From: Octadecabacter temperatus
Lineage (GTDB): Bacteria; Pseudomonadota; Alphaproteobacteria; Rhodobacterales; Rhodobacteraceae
Direction: 5' to 3'
Assembly (NCBI RefSeq): GCF_001187845.1
Contig: NZ_CP012160.1
Location: 2,418,001 to 2,482,000 of the forward strand
DNA: 64,000 nt
The position numbers and the translations under genes were made by a program. How positions within the stretch are numbered: the stretch's first letter is position 1; the number at the start of each line of letters is the position of its first letter. This document shows positions 17,509 to 26,811 of this stretch, piece by piece. The notes beneath the pieces are model-generated. The model did no database searches and was not told the DNA's origin. It saw only the letters and a program-made list of their open reading frames with translations.

Positions 17509-18404
17509 CGAAGTGTGAAATCCCCGACAACGGGATAGTGGTCCGTTGGCCATTCACCATCAAAACGGCCCCTAACCGAAAACGTCTCACCCACGGATTC
17601 AACCCCGTTGATCCCACCAATGTGGTCGATTGCGGGAAAAAGGTTCAGGCCACGATTGAAATGGAATGACGAGCCTTGCGAGGGCCAGAATGTGACGCCC
17701 ACGTCTTCGAGTATCCCCAAGGTCGTGGACCCGCGGATCGCGTTGAAATCACCGATAACAAAGACAGGCATCTGGTTCGCAGGCGCGGCGATACGCTCGG
17801 CCACCAGTGCAGCGGACAGTTGTTTGTTCGACATGCTGCGGTATTCGGTGTGCAGGTTATAGACGCGAAACACACTGCCGTTCTGGTCTTCGAACTCAGC
17901 CCAAGACGCGAACGCCGGCCATGATCCGTTAAAAGTCCGCGAATAAATGACATCAGGCGTTTCGCTGAAAAAGAACCACCCTTGATCGCGCAATTCCAGA
18001 CGGTCCTGGCGGTAGAAAATCGGCTGCGTGCTGGGGAACTCCGCTGGGTCGCCAACAGCCGCCGCTGCGTAGTCTGGGTTTTGGTCGCGCAACCAATCCA
18101 GTGTCAGGTTCGCAGGCGCCATGCCGCGCCCAAAGCTTTCCATTTCCTGAAAGCCTACAACATCTGCCTCAAGACTGCGAAACGCCGTTTGCAGCGGCTC
18201 CTTGCGCCGTTCCCAATCGCCAAGCGACCAGTCGCCCGTTTCGCGGCCCATCCAAATGTAATGAACATTGTATGTCGCTACGCGCAACGTGTCGGACTGT
18301 GGGGCTTTAACAGGCTGCGGCAATGAATTGCAGGCAACCATGCCGCCCGAAATCGCAACAAGCGATGCGACCAGCACGGCCACCCGATTCACCCAAGTCT
18401 TCAT
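17505..18404 (-). CDS. secreted/lipoprotein endonuclease/exonuclease/phosphatase family protein
   Basis: 299 residues. N-terminal signal with a lipobox-like GMVAC ending at Cys 25 suggests a lipoprotein. EEP-fold motifs follow: VATYNVHYI near 44, VVGFQEMES near 88, VIGDFNAIRG near 218 and the terminal TDHYPVVGDF. It would hydrolyse a phosphodiester or nucleic acid in the periplasm. No operon partner. This is the second EEP protein in the window; the other (7947) is cytosolic and only distantly alike. Confidence 0.75.
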   Translation of the reverse strand: MKTWVNRVAVLVASLVAISGGMVACNSLPQPVKAPQSDTLRVATYNVHYIWMGRETGDWSLGDWERRKEPLQTAFRSLEADVVGFQEMESFGRGMAPANLTLDWLRDQNPDYAAAAVGDPAEFPSTQPIFYRQDRLELRDQGWFFFSETPDVIYSRTFNGSWPAFASWAEFEDQNGSVFRVYNLHTEYRSMSNKQLSAALVAERIAAPANQMPVFVIGDFNAIRGSTTLGILEDVGVTFWPSQGSSFHFNRGLNLFPAIDHIGGINGVESVGETFSVRGRFDGEWPTDHYPVVGDFTLR

Positions 18405-18472
18405 GGTAACTCCAAACTCTGCTTAGTTTGCATCTGCGCATCAACAAGGCCGATACGCAAAACAACAGCACG

Positions 18473-19615
18473 TTACCGAAGGTTCGACAGCACCTCAGCG
18501 GAGGCAACACCCGTAACAGCAAGCCCCTGTCGTTGTTGGAAATCACTGATCGCAGCTTCGGTCAGTCGACCGATCACCCCGTCAATTGTTCCAACATCAT
18601 AACCGCGCGCCGCGAGACCACGTTGAATTGCCAATCTGTCTTCGCGCGAAAGACCGTTCGCATCACGTGGAAAGCTGCCTTGCAACGGCCCAGCGCCACC
18701 CAGACGATCCGCTAAATGGCCAACGCCAAGCGCATACAGGTCAGAGTTGTTGTAGGTTTTGATCACATTGAAATTGCGCGTCACGGTAAACCTCACGCCA
18801 CCTGCCTGCGGTTGAATGGTGCGCCCATCCGGGCCGCCAGTGCCCGTTTCGGCACCCCACTTCAAACCAGATCGCCAGCCGTTACGTTCCAGATAGCTGG
18901 CCGTTGACGCCAATGCATCCGCTGGATCATCGTTCCAGATATCGCGGCGTCCATCACCATTAAAATCGACTGCGAAAGACTGATAAGACGTCGGAATAAA
19001 CTGAGTGTGCCCCATCGCGCCAGCCCAGCTTCCGGTCAGCTGCGAAGGCGTAGTGTCACCACGTTCTAGAATGCGCAACGCCGCGACCAGTTGGGATTCG
19101 TAGAAATCCCCACGTCGCCCGTCAAACGCCAACGTCGCCGTTGAAGACACCACTGGTATCAGGCCGCGTTTTTCGCCGAATTGGCTTTCCATACCCCAAA
19201 TCGCCGCAACGATGTGCGCATCCACACCGTAACGGGCTTCAATTGCGTTCAATGTGTTTCCGTAACGCGCCAGCGCTGCGCGCCCCTTGCTAAGGCGATC
19301 ATCAGACGTAGCAATGGAAAGGTATTCTTCCAATGTGCGCCGCGTCTGAATTTGCGAACCGTCCCGCGTGACCACCCCCGGAAGATAGCCAGCGTTCGCG
19401 AAGGCGGCATCAAACGTAGCCGATGAAATCCCAGCGTTGGTCGCTCGGGACTTAAATCGCGCGACCCAACTCGTGAAATCCGCGTTTGCGACGGGGCGCA
19501 AATCTGCGGGCAATCCTCCACTGCTAACGGGTTGCGCGGTTGGGGCATTGCCCACACAAGCCGTGATGCTCATTGTGGCAGCAGCGGCGATAAAATGGCG
19601 TCTATTCATACTCAT
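18473..19615 (-). CDS. lytic murein transglycosylase (MltB/SLT_2 type) with peptidoglycan-binding domain
   Basis: 380 residues from ATG 19615; the open frame runs 9 bp further to a TTG, less likely. The N-terminus carries RRHFI followed by an alanine-rich core and lipobox SITAC, so it looks like a Tat-type lipoprotein signal. The SLT_2 domain spans about 45-300: catalytic Glu in WGMESQFGEKRG, then AGAMGHTQFIPTSY and VDFNGDGRRDIW. A peptidoglycan-binding domain (GYDVGTIDGVIGRLTEAAI) ends the protein. It cleaves glycan strands to 1,6-anhydroMurNAc in the periplasm. Confidence 0.88.
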   Translation of the reverse strand: MSMNRRHFIAAAATMSITACVGNAPTAQPVSSGGLPADLRPVANADFTSWVARFKSRATNAGISSATFDAAFANAGYLPGVVTRDGSQIQTRRTLEEYLSIATSDDRLSKGRAALARYGNTLNAIEARYGVDAHIVAAIWGMESQFGEKRGLIPVVSSTATLAFDGRRGDFYESQLVAALRILERGDTTPSQLTGSWAGAMGHTQFIPTSYQSFAVDFNGDGRRDIWNDDPADALASTASYLERNGWRSGLKWGAETGTGGPDGRTIQPQAGGVRFTVTRNFNVIKTYNNSDLYALGVGHLADRLGGAGPLQGSFPRDANGLSREDRLAIQRGLAARGYDVGTIDGVIGRLTEAAISDFQQRQGLAVTGVASAEVLSNLR

Positions 19616-19704
19616 AGTTGGCAAGGATAGTCAGGTTCCACCAAAAGGAAAGGCATGATGGTAGGCCACAATGCAGACGTGCCGAATGCCGCTTAGTCGA
19701 CTGG

Positions 19705-20277
19705 CTACTTTTTCCTCATTGACGGAATTTTCAGCCCTTCTTCAGAGGATGAGATCAAGACCTCGAGCCTGCGCAAACGGGTTTCCTCTTTCTTCGCGCT
19801 CATGACCCACCAAATCGAATCCCGTCGGTAAGACGGTGCCAGATTGTTCAGGAACTGCCATGCTGCATCATTTGCCCGCACCCGTGCTTCAAACGCGTCT
19901 GACAGCGGTATGTTTCGATCAGCCGAAGTGTAGCCCTTCACGTCTGAGCGGTTGTTGTAAACATGCAAGCGCTCCGGTTTCATCAAGCCTAGCGGTATGA
20001 ATCCCTGCACCTTGGTCACGTTAACCGCGCTCCAAACATTGTTCAGCTTGCGCGGGGTGAAACGAATTTTATAGCTTTGATCATCAATGGATTTGCGCAC
20101 CCCATCGATCCACCCAAACCAAAGCGCAACATCGACGGAGTCCGACCATGTCAGGCTCGCGCGGTTGGTGCTTTTTCTATTATAACCCACCCAGATTTCG
20201 CTGGCTTCAGGATGGCCTTCAATCCAGCCGCTGAACTCTAGTTGATTTGTGAAGAAAACAACGTCGCTCACGATCAC
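19705..20277 (-). CDS. YdeI/OmpD-associated family protein
   Basis: About 190 residues from a GTG near 20277, preceded by AGGGGG. The open frame continues upstream but that part lies inside a dispersed repeat (20311-20396) and is not typical of the family. Core motifs: EIWVGYNRKSTNR, SVDVALWFGWIDGVRKSID, IRFTPRKLNNVWSAVN and the C-terminal WWVMSAKKEETRLRRLE. Cytosolic; the family role is unknown. The gene sits next to the repeat and shows no partner. Confidence 0.8.
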   Translation of the reverse strand: MIVSDVVFFTNQLEFSGWIEGHPEASEIWVGYNRKSTNRASLTWSDSVDVALWFGWIDGVRKSIDDQSYKIRFTPRKLNNVWSAVNVTKVQGFIPLGLMKPERLHVYNNRSDVKGYTSADRNIPLSDAFEARVRANDAAWQFLNNLAPSYRRDSIWWVMSAKKEETRLRRLEVLISSSEEGLKIPSMRKK

Positions 20278-20549
20278 TGCCCCCTGGTTTTCAAATGCGA
20301 TTGCACAATCAGAAAAAGGGGAAGCATGCGCAAAGTGAAAAATGGATACCAAAGCAGCTATTCGCTGCGATCGCGACCGGTCTAGCTTACCTGAACCTCA
20401 GCTACGCAGGACAAAGCAGACCTTGAGGTATTCTCAACCAATAACCGCTTTCTTAACGTCGTAAGGTCTAAAGATGTCATCTCAGTGCTAGTCGCCCTGC
20501 TTCGCGGTCATCATCCTGCTCGTAAACCAACGGAGAGAAGACCTTACTG
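20278..20549. other. gap between YdeI-like and LuxR-type genes
   Basis: Holds the short-form dispersed repeat at 20311-20396. From 20397 to 20549 I see only AT-rich DNA without a convincing reading frame; it is the downstream side of the LuxR-type gene and no clear terminator stem was found. Confidence 0.6.
20311..20396 (+). repeat. dispersed intergenic repeat, copy 1 (short form)
   Basis: Two blocks are continuous here: AGAAAAAGGGGAAGCATGCG onward (20311-20333) and a block from 20328 to 20396 containing CAGCTATTCGCTGCGATCGC. Both recur near 63.8-64.0 kb, where they are split by about 80 bp. Similarity continues weakly past 20396 (GGACAAAGC-GACCTTG). Confidence 0.85.
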
Positions 20550-21257
20550 TTAGATCAAGCCAGCTCGAACAGCGAGCGCGACCGCTTGGTCTCGGGTTTT
20601 CGCCTTTAACCGCCCTCGGGCGTTGCGCAAATGTAGTTCCACGGTGCCCTCAGAGAGGCCTAACTTATAGGCGACTTGGGCCGTGCGCATGCCATCGGCA
20701 AAGAAGGCGAGACAATCGCGTTCCCGCACGGTCAGGGCTGGCCCATCGTCGTTTGGCATATTCAGGCCAGCATAAACCAGTTGGCACCAAGCACGCCAAG
20801 TGTCTTCAAACTCCATGCGTAGTTCGGCAAATTCAGCAAGTGTAAGTTTGTTCATCAAGTTAAACCCAACGCCCGCACCCTGCGCATCAGGTAGAAGGGT
20901 GACGGACATGCCCATCGAAATATTCAGTGAGGCGCTACCTTTGGCGATCTGATCCAACGCTTCTTGCGGCAAGTGCTGATGGTGCTCAAAATGACCGATA
21001 CCTGTCGGTTGTGACGATAGGCAGGTCAAGCAACTGCGTGCAAACGGATCACGATCCGCTTTTACAGCTTCCGTATATTCCTGCGTCCAAGCATCGTCGC
21101 CATTGCTTAAAATTAACGGAACTTTTCGAGCGCTCAGGTCCAAAAAAACGACTTTGGACAACCCCATCTGTGGGAGGTGCGATACCGCAGATGTCCACGT
21201 ATCTGCGTACGTCGACTGCTTCTCTAACTGATCCGCGACGGATCTAATAAGGGACAA
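20550..21257 (-). CDS. LuxR-family regulator with autoinducer-binding-like domain (orphan)
   Basis: 235 residues. An N-terminal autoinducer-binding-like domain (about 15-160) precedes a C-terminal LuxR helix-turn-helix: LTVRERDCLAFFADGMRTAQ then LGLSEGTVELHLRNARGRLK. No luxI-type synthase is in the window, so it is a solo regulator. The key Trp/Tyr/Asp acyl-homoserine-lactone contacts are only partly visible, so another ligand is possible. It is divergent from the VWA cassette with a 121-bp spacer, making that cassette the likely target. Confidence 0.85.
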   Translation of the reverse strand: MSLIRSVADQLEKQSTYADTWTSAVSHLPQMGLSKVVFLDLSARKVPLILSNGDDAWTQEYTEAVKADRDPFARSCLTCLSSQPTGIGHFEHHQHLPQEALDQIAKGSASLNISMGMSVTLLPDAQGAGVGFNLMNKLTLAEFAELRMEFEDTWRAWCQLVYAGLNMPNDDGPALTVRERDCLAFFADGMRTAQVAYKLGLSEGTVELHLRNARGRLKAKTRDQAVALAVRAGLI

Positions 21258-21378
21258 TATTTCACCTCAAAAGCCATGACTAAGGAAACTCTTACCTTGT
21301 GGAAAGTGTGCCGTATTGTTCCAGTGCAACGAATTTTGAACGAAGTGTCAATTCTTCAGACGATTTCAAGGATAGTCG

Positions 21379-23976
21379 ATGCGTATTGCAGCACCACTGA
21401 TCGTCTCGCTTTTTACAGCGACCCCACTTTTCTCTCAGACTACGAACAATGACGTAATGGTGGTGTTCGATATGTCCGGTTCCATGTGGGGGCAGGTTGA
21501 TGGCGTCGCCAAGGTTGAAATTGCCCGCAATGCATTTGACGGGCTGCTGGGCGACTGGGAGGCCACCGGCACACGCACAGGATTGATTGTATATGGCCAC
21601 CGGGAGCGTGGAAATTGCGCGGATATCGAAACACTTTCTACACCAGGTGATGGTTCTAACGCCTCTGAACTGCTCGCAGGCCTGTCGCCCATTGGCAAAA
21701 CGCCATTGTCTGACGCAGTCCGGCAAGCCGCCGAGATCTTGCGTTATACTGAAGACGCTGCGACCGTCGTGTTACTGTCTGACGGAGTCGAGACATGCAA
21801 TGCAGACCCTTGTGCTGTGGGCACTGAACTCGAGGCGCTTGGTCTGGATTTCACAACCCATGTAATTGGGTTTGACATCGCGGAAGGCGACAAGGCGCAG
21901 CTTCAATGCTTGGCAGATGCCACGGGCGGGCTGTACTTCGATGCCGCTGACGCTGGCGAATTGGCTGATGCTATGGACGGGGTTGTGCAGGTGACAAATG
22001 CGCCCCAACCCGTGGTAGACTCGGCACAAGATTACCAAGAAGTGACGATCCGTGTACGCATGGATGGGAGTCTTCTTGCAATGCCTGAGCAGGTCACAAT
22101 TTATGGCAATGATGTTGAGCTTGGGACGCTAACTGACGACACCGTTGTCATTCCGGGTTTGCCGCTTCAATTGGATTTTGGTCCCGTGACGTTGCGGGTG
22201 GAAGGGGATGGCATATCTGGCGAACGTATTGTGGAGATCACTGATCAGACGGAGTTCATAGATCTACAAGTTTCAGGCGTTCAAGCTGACTACGTGATTT
22301 GGCGCGACGGCCAGTTACCAATCTTGGATGCTGGCAAAGAGCATATTGTTCTGTTGAACAATACAACTGGAATTGATCGCTCGTCTTTCTATCGCGCGTT
22401 CATTTACCCTGCAGGTAGCACTGATCCAGCTGACGCTATTCGCGCTGGAAGCGTGTCGCCTAATGCTAACGTCTATACTGCCGTGCGCGTGCCATCACCC
22501 GAAACGCCGGGCGACTTTGAATTGGTCGCCACTGCAACAGACGGCACCGAATATGCGCGCATTCCGATCAGCTTTGCCGCAACGATTGATCCTGTATGGC
22601 AAGGCGCGCGTGAGGTTAAGGTAGGTGAAGTTTTTGATGCGTATTGGGCGGGTTCAAGCAATCGCCGGGACGGATTCCAATTCATGCAGGCAGGTCAGCG
22701 GGTCAGCCGGACAACCGTAGAGGGGATGGCCACAGATTATGGCTTTCAACTGACGGCTCCTGATGAAGCAGGATTATATGATCTTGTTTTTAGTTCTGAT
22801 TTTGAAAACAGCCTTGGATCAAAAACGACTGCCTTGGGCCAGATAGCTGTTGGTATGCCTTTGCCGCAGGATGGTGCAATCGGCTTTGATACAGAAGACA
22901 TGAGCACAGAAGCGGATGCGATGGGTGGCGAAGAATTTCCACTGCTGGACATCGGCGAATTGCATGGTGATTGGCAGTTGGTCATGCAAAACAGCCAACG
23001 CACCATTCCACTCATTAGCTTCCAACTGAACCACGCAGAAGGTGAACCGACGGGTACCGGTGGGCTCGTGGTTGAGGCCGACCCAAGCTGGGGTTTTGGC
23101 CCAAAGGGCGGCCTTGGTGACGCGACATTGATGTTAAATGGCGGTCTGGGGCTGAGTATGACCATTGCAGTACATGGGGCCAGCACAGACTACGCGATGA
23201 CCCCTGAAGGCGCGGGCTGGACGACTGAGATATCGACCGAAGATGGTGGTACTGCGAATGTGCTGCTGATCAAGGCCGGTGATCTCGCCGCCGCCGATAC
23301 CGCCCGCGATGCCACCCCAGTTGATCAACAACTTATCGCGGTCGATGAACGCAATGAGCGGTTACAAAATCCGGTGACGTGGACGCTTCAGTTCTTGGAT
23401 TCCGAGGTTCCAGCCGTAATGGCGGTATCAAGCGGGTATCTGTTAGACGATTTTGGACGCACGCCTGGGAACTATCAGGTTACGGCTCAGTCCGGCACAC
23501 TGCATGGTGTTTCCAATATTCAGCTTGGTACGGGGCACCCGCGCGCGAACGTTGTGGTTCTCAAACCGGAGACCGAGGGGGAGGATCTAGCCCTTGATGT
23601 CGCGTTCTTTTGCTCGGTTGGCGAGCATTGTGAAATGACGATGTCTGACGTCCCCGTTGATTTTTACCTGCCCGAGGGCTGGGGGGCAGAACGTCCAATA
23701 GAGATCGAACGCGATATGCCGATGTTCAATATGACGACCAACACCTCAAGCGGTCCGTTTTTCGTCACACTGAACCAACCGCAACGCATGGCGGATCTTG
23801 GACCATGTACGGAATTGGTCACTGGCATGTTTTGCCATGATACAACCGATGACCCCGCACTTTTGGCCGATATTGCGCTAATCCAAAGCAGCCTATCGTT
23901 CAAACCTGTCGGCATTTGGCTGAACGAAGAGCGTCTTGATACCCTTTTGAACCAATTGACCGGAGACGCTCAATGA
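21379..23976 (+). CDS. large secreted VWA-domain protein
   Basis: 865 residues. Signal peptide at 1-20 (cut after PLFSQ). A von Willebrand A domain spans about 25-205 with an intact MIDAS: DMSGS (D31, S33, S35), the Thr in KTPLSDAV near 115 and the Asp in LLSDGVETC near 139. The remaining 650 residues form several beta-rich segments, likely Ig-like, with PDEAGLYDLVF and PETPGDFELVAT repeats of one motif type. Paired cysteines fit a periplasmic protein. It overlaps the next gene by 4 bp and heads a four-gene cassette. VWA domains bind proteins through a metal; partner unknown. Confidence 0.85.
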   Translation: MRIAAPLIVSLFTATPLFSQTTNNDVMVVFDMSGSMWGQVDGVAKVEIARNAFDGLLGDWEATGTRTGLIVYGHRERGNCADIETLSTPGDGSNASELLAGLSPIGKTPLSDAVRQAAEILRYTEDAATVVLLSDGVETCNADPCAVGTELEALGLDFTTHVIGFDIAEGDKAQLQCLADATGGLYFDAADAGELADAMDGVVQVTNAPQPVVDSAQDYQEVTIRVRMDGSLLAMPEQVTIYGNDVELGTLTDDTVVIPGLPLQLDFGPVTLRVEGDGISGERIVEITDQTEFIDLQVSGVQADYVIWRDGQLPILDAGKEHIVLLNNTTGIDRSSFYRAFIYPAGSTDPADAIRAGSVSPNANVYTAVRVPSPETPGDFELVATATDGTEYARIPISFAATIDPVWQGAREVKVGEVFDAYWAGSSNRRDGFQFMQAGQRVSRTTVEGMATDYGFQLTAPDEAGLYDLVFSSDFENSLGSKTTALGQIAVGMPLPQDGAIGFDTEDMSTEADAMGGEEFPLLDIGELHGDWQLVMQNSQRTIPLISFQLNHAEGEPTGTGGLVVEADPSWGFGPKGGLGDATLMLNGGLGLSMTIAVHGASTDYAMTPEGAGWTTEISTEDGGTANVLLIKAGDLAAADTARDATPVDQQLIAVDERNERLQNPVTWTLQFLDSEVPAVMAVSSGYLLDDFGRTPGNYQVTAQSGTLHGVSNIQLGTGHPRANVVVLKPETEGEDLALDVAFFCSVGEHCEMTMSDVPVDFYLPEGWGAERPIEIERDMPMFNMTTNTSSGPFFVTLNQPQRMADLGPCTELVTGMFCHDTTDDPALLADIALIQSSLSFKPVGIWLNEERLDTLLNQLTGDAQ

Positions 23977-24767
23977 AGCACCTAGTTCTGACTGCCGCGC
24001 TCACCGCGAGCCCCGTTTTTGCGGATACAGTAGACGTCTATGTCGTTGATCCTGACGGTGAAGGGGTCCTTCAACATGAGAGCGACGTAACAATCCAAGA
24101 AGCTGACCTGCTGATCGAAGGCGAGCGCCCGCCTGGTGCTAGAGGGGTTGTTTTGGAAAGGGGTAAGCCTGTCAGCTGGACCGACTTACCCCCAGAAGGC
24201 GTGAATGAACGCTACGGTGGTGATGGCCCGCCGCCCATTGTGAATCTCGATGACAGCGAAATGGACTTTGACGAAGACGATCTCGAGACAACGCCTTCCA
24301 ATGGTGAACTCCAGGGAGAAGAGCCCTCGGTCATTGACGTTGGTGAGGAAGATACCCAAGACTTAACGCCCGAACCTGATAGCATGCAATCCGCGCGCAT
24401 TCAGCCGCGTGATGGATTTTGGATAATCGAAATTCAGGATCAGGTTTTCTCGGGCTGTTCTGCAGCGATTGAAAGCGCTGCTCAAACGCAAATGGCTGCT
24501 CTGCAAACATCCGGAAACCGTAGCATTTTCGGACCCAACTTCACGCCCGAACAAATGGCGCCACAGCTTGATTGGACGCAGATTGGTACAAATTCGTGGT
24601 TCGGCAGCCATGATATGACCCAAGATGGCACTGGCGTATTTCTGCAGTGGGGCGTGCAGGTGATCTCACCCACGCTTATCAATCACCGCCAACATTTGAC
24701 CTTTGCGATGGGTCCACTTGGGAATTGCGACGCTTATACATTCACACAAGCCGCTTGGATGAACTGA
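23973..24767 (+). CDS. secreted acidic protein of unknown function
   Basis: 264 residues, not recognised. Signal peptide (cleavage near PVFADT at 18). A central acidic, proline-containing stretch at about 70-130 (many Asp/Glu) links an N-terminal beta-like part to a C-terminal domain (about 140-264) with two cysteines (FSGCSAA and GNCDAYT) that may pair. Overlap of 4 bp with the VWA gene indicates coupled translation. Probably a periplasmic partner of the VWA protein. Confidence 0.7.
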   Translation: MKHLVLTAALTASPVFADTVDVYVVDPDGEGVLQHESDVTIQEADLLIEGERPPGARGVVLERGKPVSWTDLPPEGVNERYGGDGPPPIVNLDDSEMDFDEDDLETTPSNGELQGEEPSVIDVGEEDTQDLTPEPDSMQSARIQPRDGFWIIEIQDQVFSGCSAAIESAAQTQMAALQTSGNRSIFGPNFTPEQMAPQLDWTQIGTNSWFGSHDMTQDGTGVFLQWGVQVISPTLINHRQHLTFAMGPLGNCDAYTFTQAAWMN

Positions 24768-24815
24768 ACTTTAAGGCTCAGCACCACCGACCTCACTATT
24801 TAGATTGGACAAATC

Positions 24816-25334
24816 ATGACGATTTTCAACATCCTGCGCCCTGTGGCCATGGCCGCCAGCCTGGTGTGTTTTGCCACGACGTCTCATGCACAAACAGCCC
24901 TCGAAACTGCGGAAAACATTGCCGGAGTGATGGAGGCCTGCGTCCTTGTGACCACCGCCCATGACTACGCGGCAGAAGGGCAAAGACCTGACATTTCTTG
25001 GAATAGCGTGACGGAACGAAGCGCTTATCTTGGAACCGAAGGTGCACCGGTGACTGTCACTGCGAATGTTTGGCGCACGGACATGTCTTACAATTCTTAC
25101 TGTGATTTCCAGCTCGAAGACGCTGATCTGGCGCAAGCAGCATTTGATCTATTTATGACGGATCGGACTCCTGTCGTCTTAGAGGAGCAACAAGGGATTT
25201 GTTACGAAAACGCTTTCCTAATTGTCTATGCGACAGGCCCTGAATCGGTCCAAGCCAGTGCCGTTGGCGCGCAAGGTTACATTAGCGTACATAACCAAGA
25301 ACAATACGGCGAAGACCCCTGTGCTGCCCAATAA
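24816..25334 (+). CDS. small secreted protein of unknown function
   Basis: 172 residues, not recognised. Signal peptide of about 25 residues ending at SHAQT. Four or more cysteines occur in the mature part (MEACVLV, NSYCDFQ, GICYEN, DPCAAQ), consistent with disulfides in the periplasm. It follows the acidic secreted protein by 48 bp and precedes the membrane protein by 30 bp, all in one direction. Confidence 0.7.
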   Translation: MTIFNILRPVAMAASLVCFATTSHAQTALETAENIAGVMEACVLVTTAHDYAAEGQRPDISWNSVTERSAYLGTEGAPVTVTANVWRTDMSYNSYCDFQLEDADLAQAAFDLFMTDRTPVVLEEQQGICYENAFLIVYATGPESVQASAVGAQGYISVHNQEQYGEDPCAAQ

Positions 25335-25364
25335 CCAATAACATTTTTAAGTAAGGATAATCAT

Positions 25365-26333
25365 ATGTGGGATTTCAACTTTTCTACGGCATTTGGCCTA
25401 ATGCGCAAAACGGCGCCCTTTCTGATATTCCGCATCGCCGTCTATTTCGGCATCGCTATGGCCTATGTTCTTGTTACAGGAACAGGAGCTGGCATCGGTT
25501 ATGGCGTTGGTGGCTTCGGAGACGAAGATTTTCGCGTCAGCGCCACAGCTTGGGGCGGCGCAATCGGTCTCGGGGCAACTGCTGGGGTGATCTATCTGAT
25601 GCGTGAGTACCTCCTCTACGTCGTCAAGGCAGGTCACATTGCAGTTATGGTCGAAGCTTTGGATGGGCGCGAATTGCCAAAAGGAAAGGGACAAATCTCA
25701 TACGCTAAAACCATCATCACGGATCGTTTCGGCGAGGCGTCCGTCTTGTTTGCTGTCGATCAGTTGATCAAAGGGGTAATCAAAGCGATCACGGGGCTTG
25801 TGCAGGGATTGTTGTCCATCTTGCCCATTCCTGGATTAGATAAAATCATGGCAATTGTGCGGGCCTATTTGCGATTGGCGGTTGGCTTGATTGATGAAGT
25901 TATTTTGGCCCATGGTATCCGCACCCGCTCCGAAAACCCTTATGCCTCGGCAAAAGAGGCATTGGTTCTATATGGGCAAAACGCCAAACCCATGATGAAA
26001 AACGCGGCATGGCTGACGCTGTTTACTTGGGGTCTCTCGATTATCGTATTTCTTATAATGTTGGCACCGGCAGCGGCTATTGTTTACGTCATGCCCGGTG
26101 CTTGGTCAGCTGGTGGTATGGTTTTTGCTTTGCTGTTCGCGTGGGCCGTGAAGGTCGCGGTAATCGAACCGTTTGCCATTGCCTGCCTGCTTCAAGCCTT
26201 TTTCAAAGTGACAGACGGTCAGGCGCCGAACCCGGAATGGGAAGCCAAGATCGACAACGCCTCAGCAAAGTTCCAAGCGCTGGGAGAAAAGGCAAAAACG
26301 TGGGTTACGGGCGGTGCCGAGGCAAAGATGTGA
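25365..26333 (+). CDS. multi-pass inner-membrane protein of unknown function
   Basis: 322 residues, not recognised. Hydrophobic segments lie at about 18-48, 62-90, 130-150, 208-235 and 240-285; a glycine-rich loop (GTGAGIGYGVGGFG) separates the first two. The C-terminal 35 residues are soluble and charged. It ends the VWA cassette. Its place suggests it anchors or energises the secreted partners, but no transporter or channel motif is visible. Confidence 0.7.
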   Translation: MWDFNFSTAFGLMRKTAPFLIFRIAVYFGIAMAYVLVTGTGAGIGYGVGGFGDEDFRVSATAWGGAIGLGATAGVIYLMREYLLYVVKAGHIAVMVEALDGRELPKGKGQISYAKTIITDRFGEASVLFAVDQLIKGVIKAITGLVQGLLSILPIPGLDKIMAIVRAYLRLAVGLIDEVILAHGIRTRSENPYASAKEALVLYGQNAKPMMKNAAWLTLFTWGLSIIVFLIMLAPAAAIVYVMPGAWSAGGMVFALLFAWAVKVAVIEPFAIACLLQAFFKVTDGQAPNPEWEAKIDNASAKFQALGEKAKTWVTGGAEAKM

Positions 26334-26811
26334 CTTCATGCGCTAAAGCCTGCATTGAAGAAACAGCTGGTTTAGTAGGTTAACGCGCTCCGACTATTCA
26401 TTCTGGGTATGGTTTCGAGCTTTCCGTAGACCGAACATTGGCGCACGCTGCAGCATCGGTCAAAGTGGGCACGATAATCGACGTTGATTGCTAGAGTTTT
26501 CCAACGCATTTATGCGTCTGTTAAACGGGCTGTACCGCTACGACCTAAGATCGGTACTGATGGCAGTATTGTGCAGTCTTCATCGCGACAACTTACCGCT
26601 TTCGTCGCGTTCCGGTCACCCAAGCATTTTGCAGCATCATGTACACTGGGCTCGAAGCAGACTTCAGCTGTTCTGCAGCATCCATCAAACGGACACCCGC
26701 AGTCAGCGGATGCTCACGGCCCAAAACGGATGAGGTGGGTGGCTCCTGCTCCACCGGCATCGAATGTGCCACAATGCAGTTACTATCAACTGTTAGGAAA
26801 GGAGCCACCCA
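26334..26811. other. gap between VWA cassette and IS110 remnant
   Basis: No credible gene. It contains degenerate copies of the dispersed repeat family, for example GACCGAACATTGGCGCACGC near 26431 and CTCGAAGCAGACTTCAGCTG near 26651. The right 100 bp should include the left end of the IS110 element, whose boundary I cannot fix. Confidence 0.5.
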
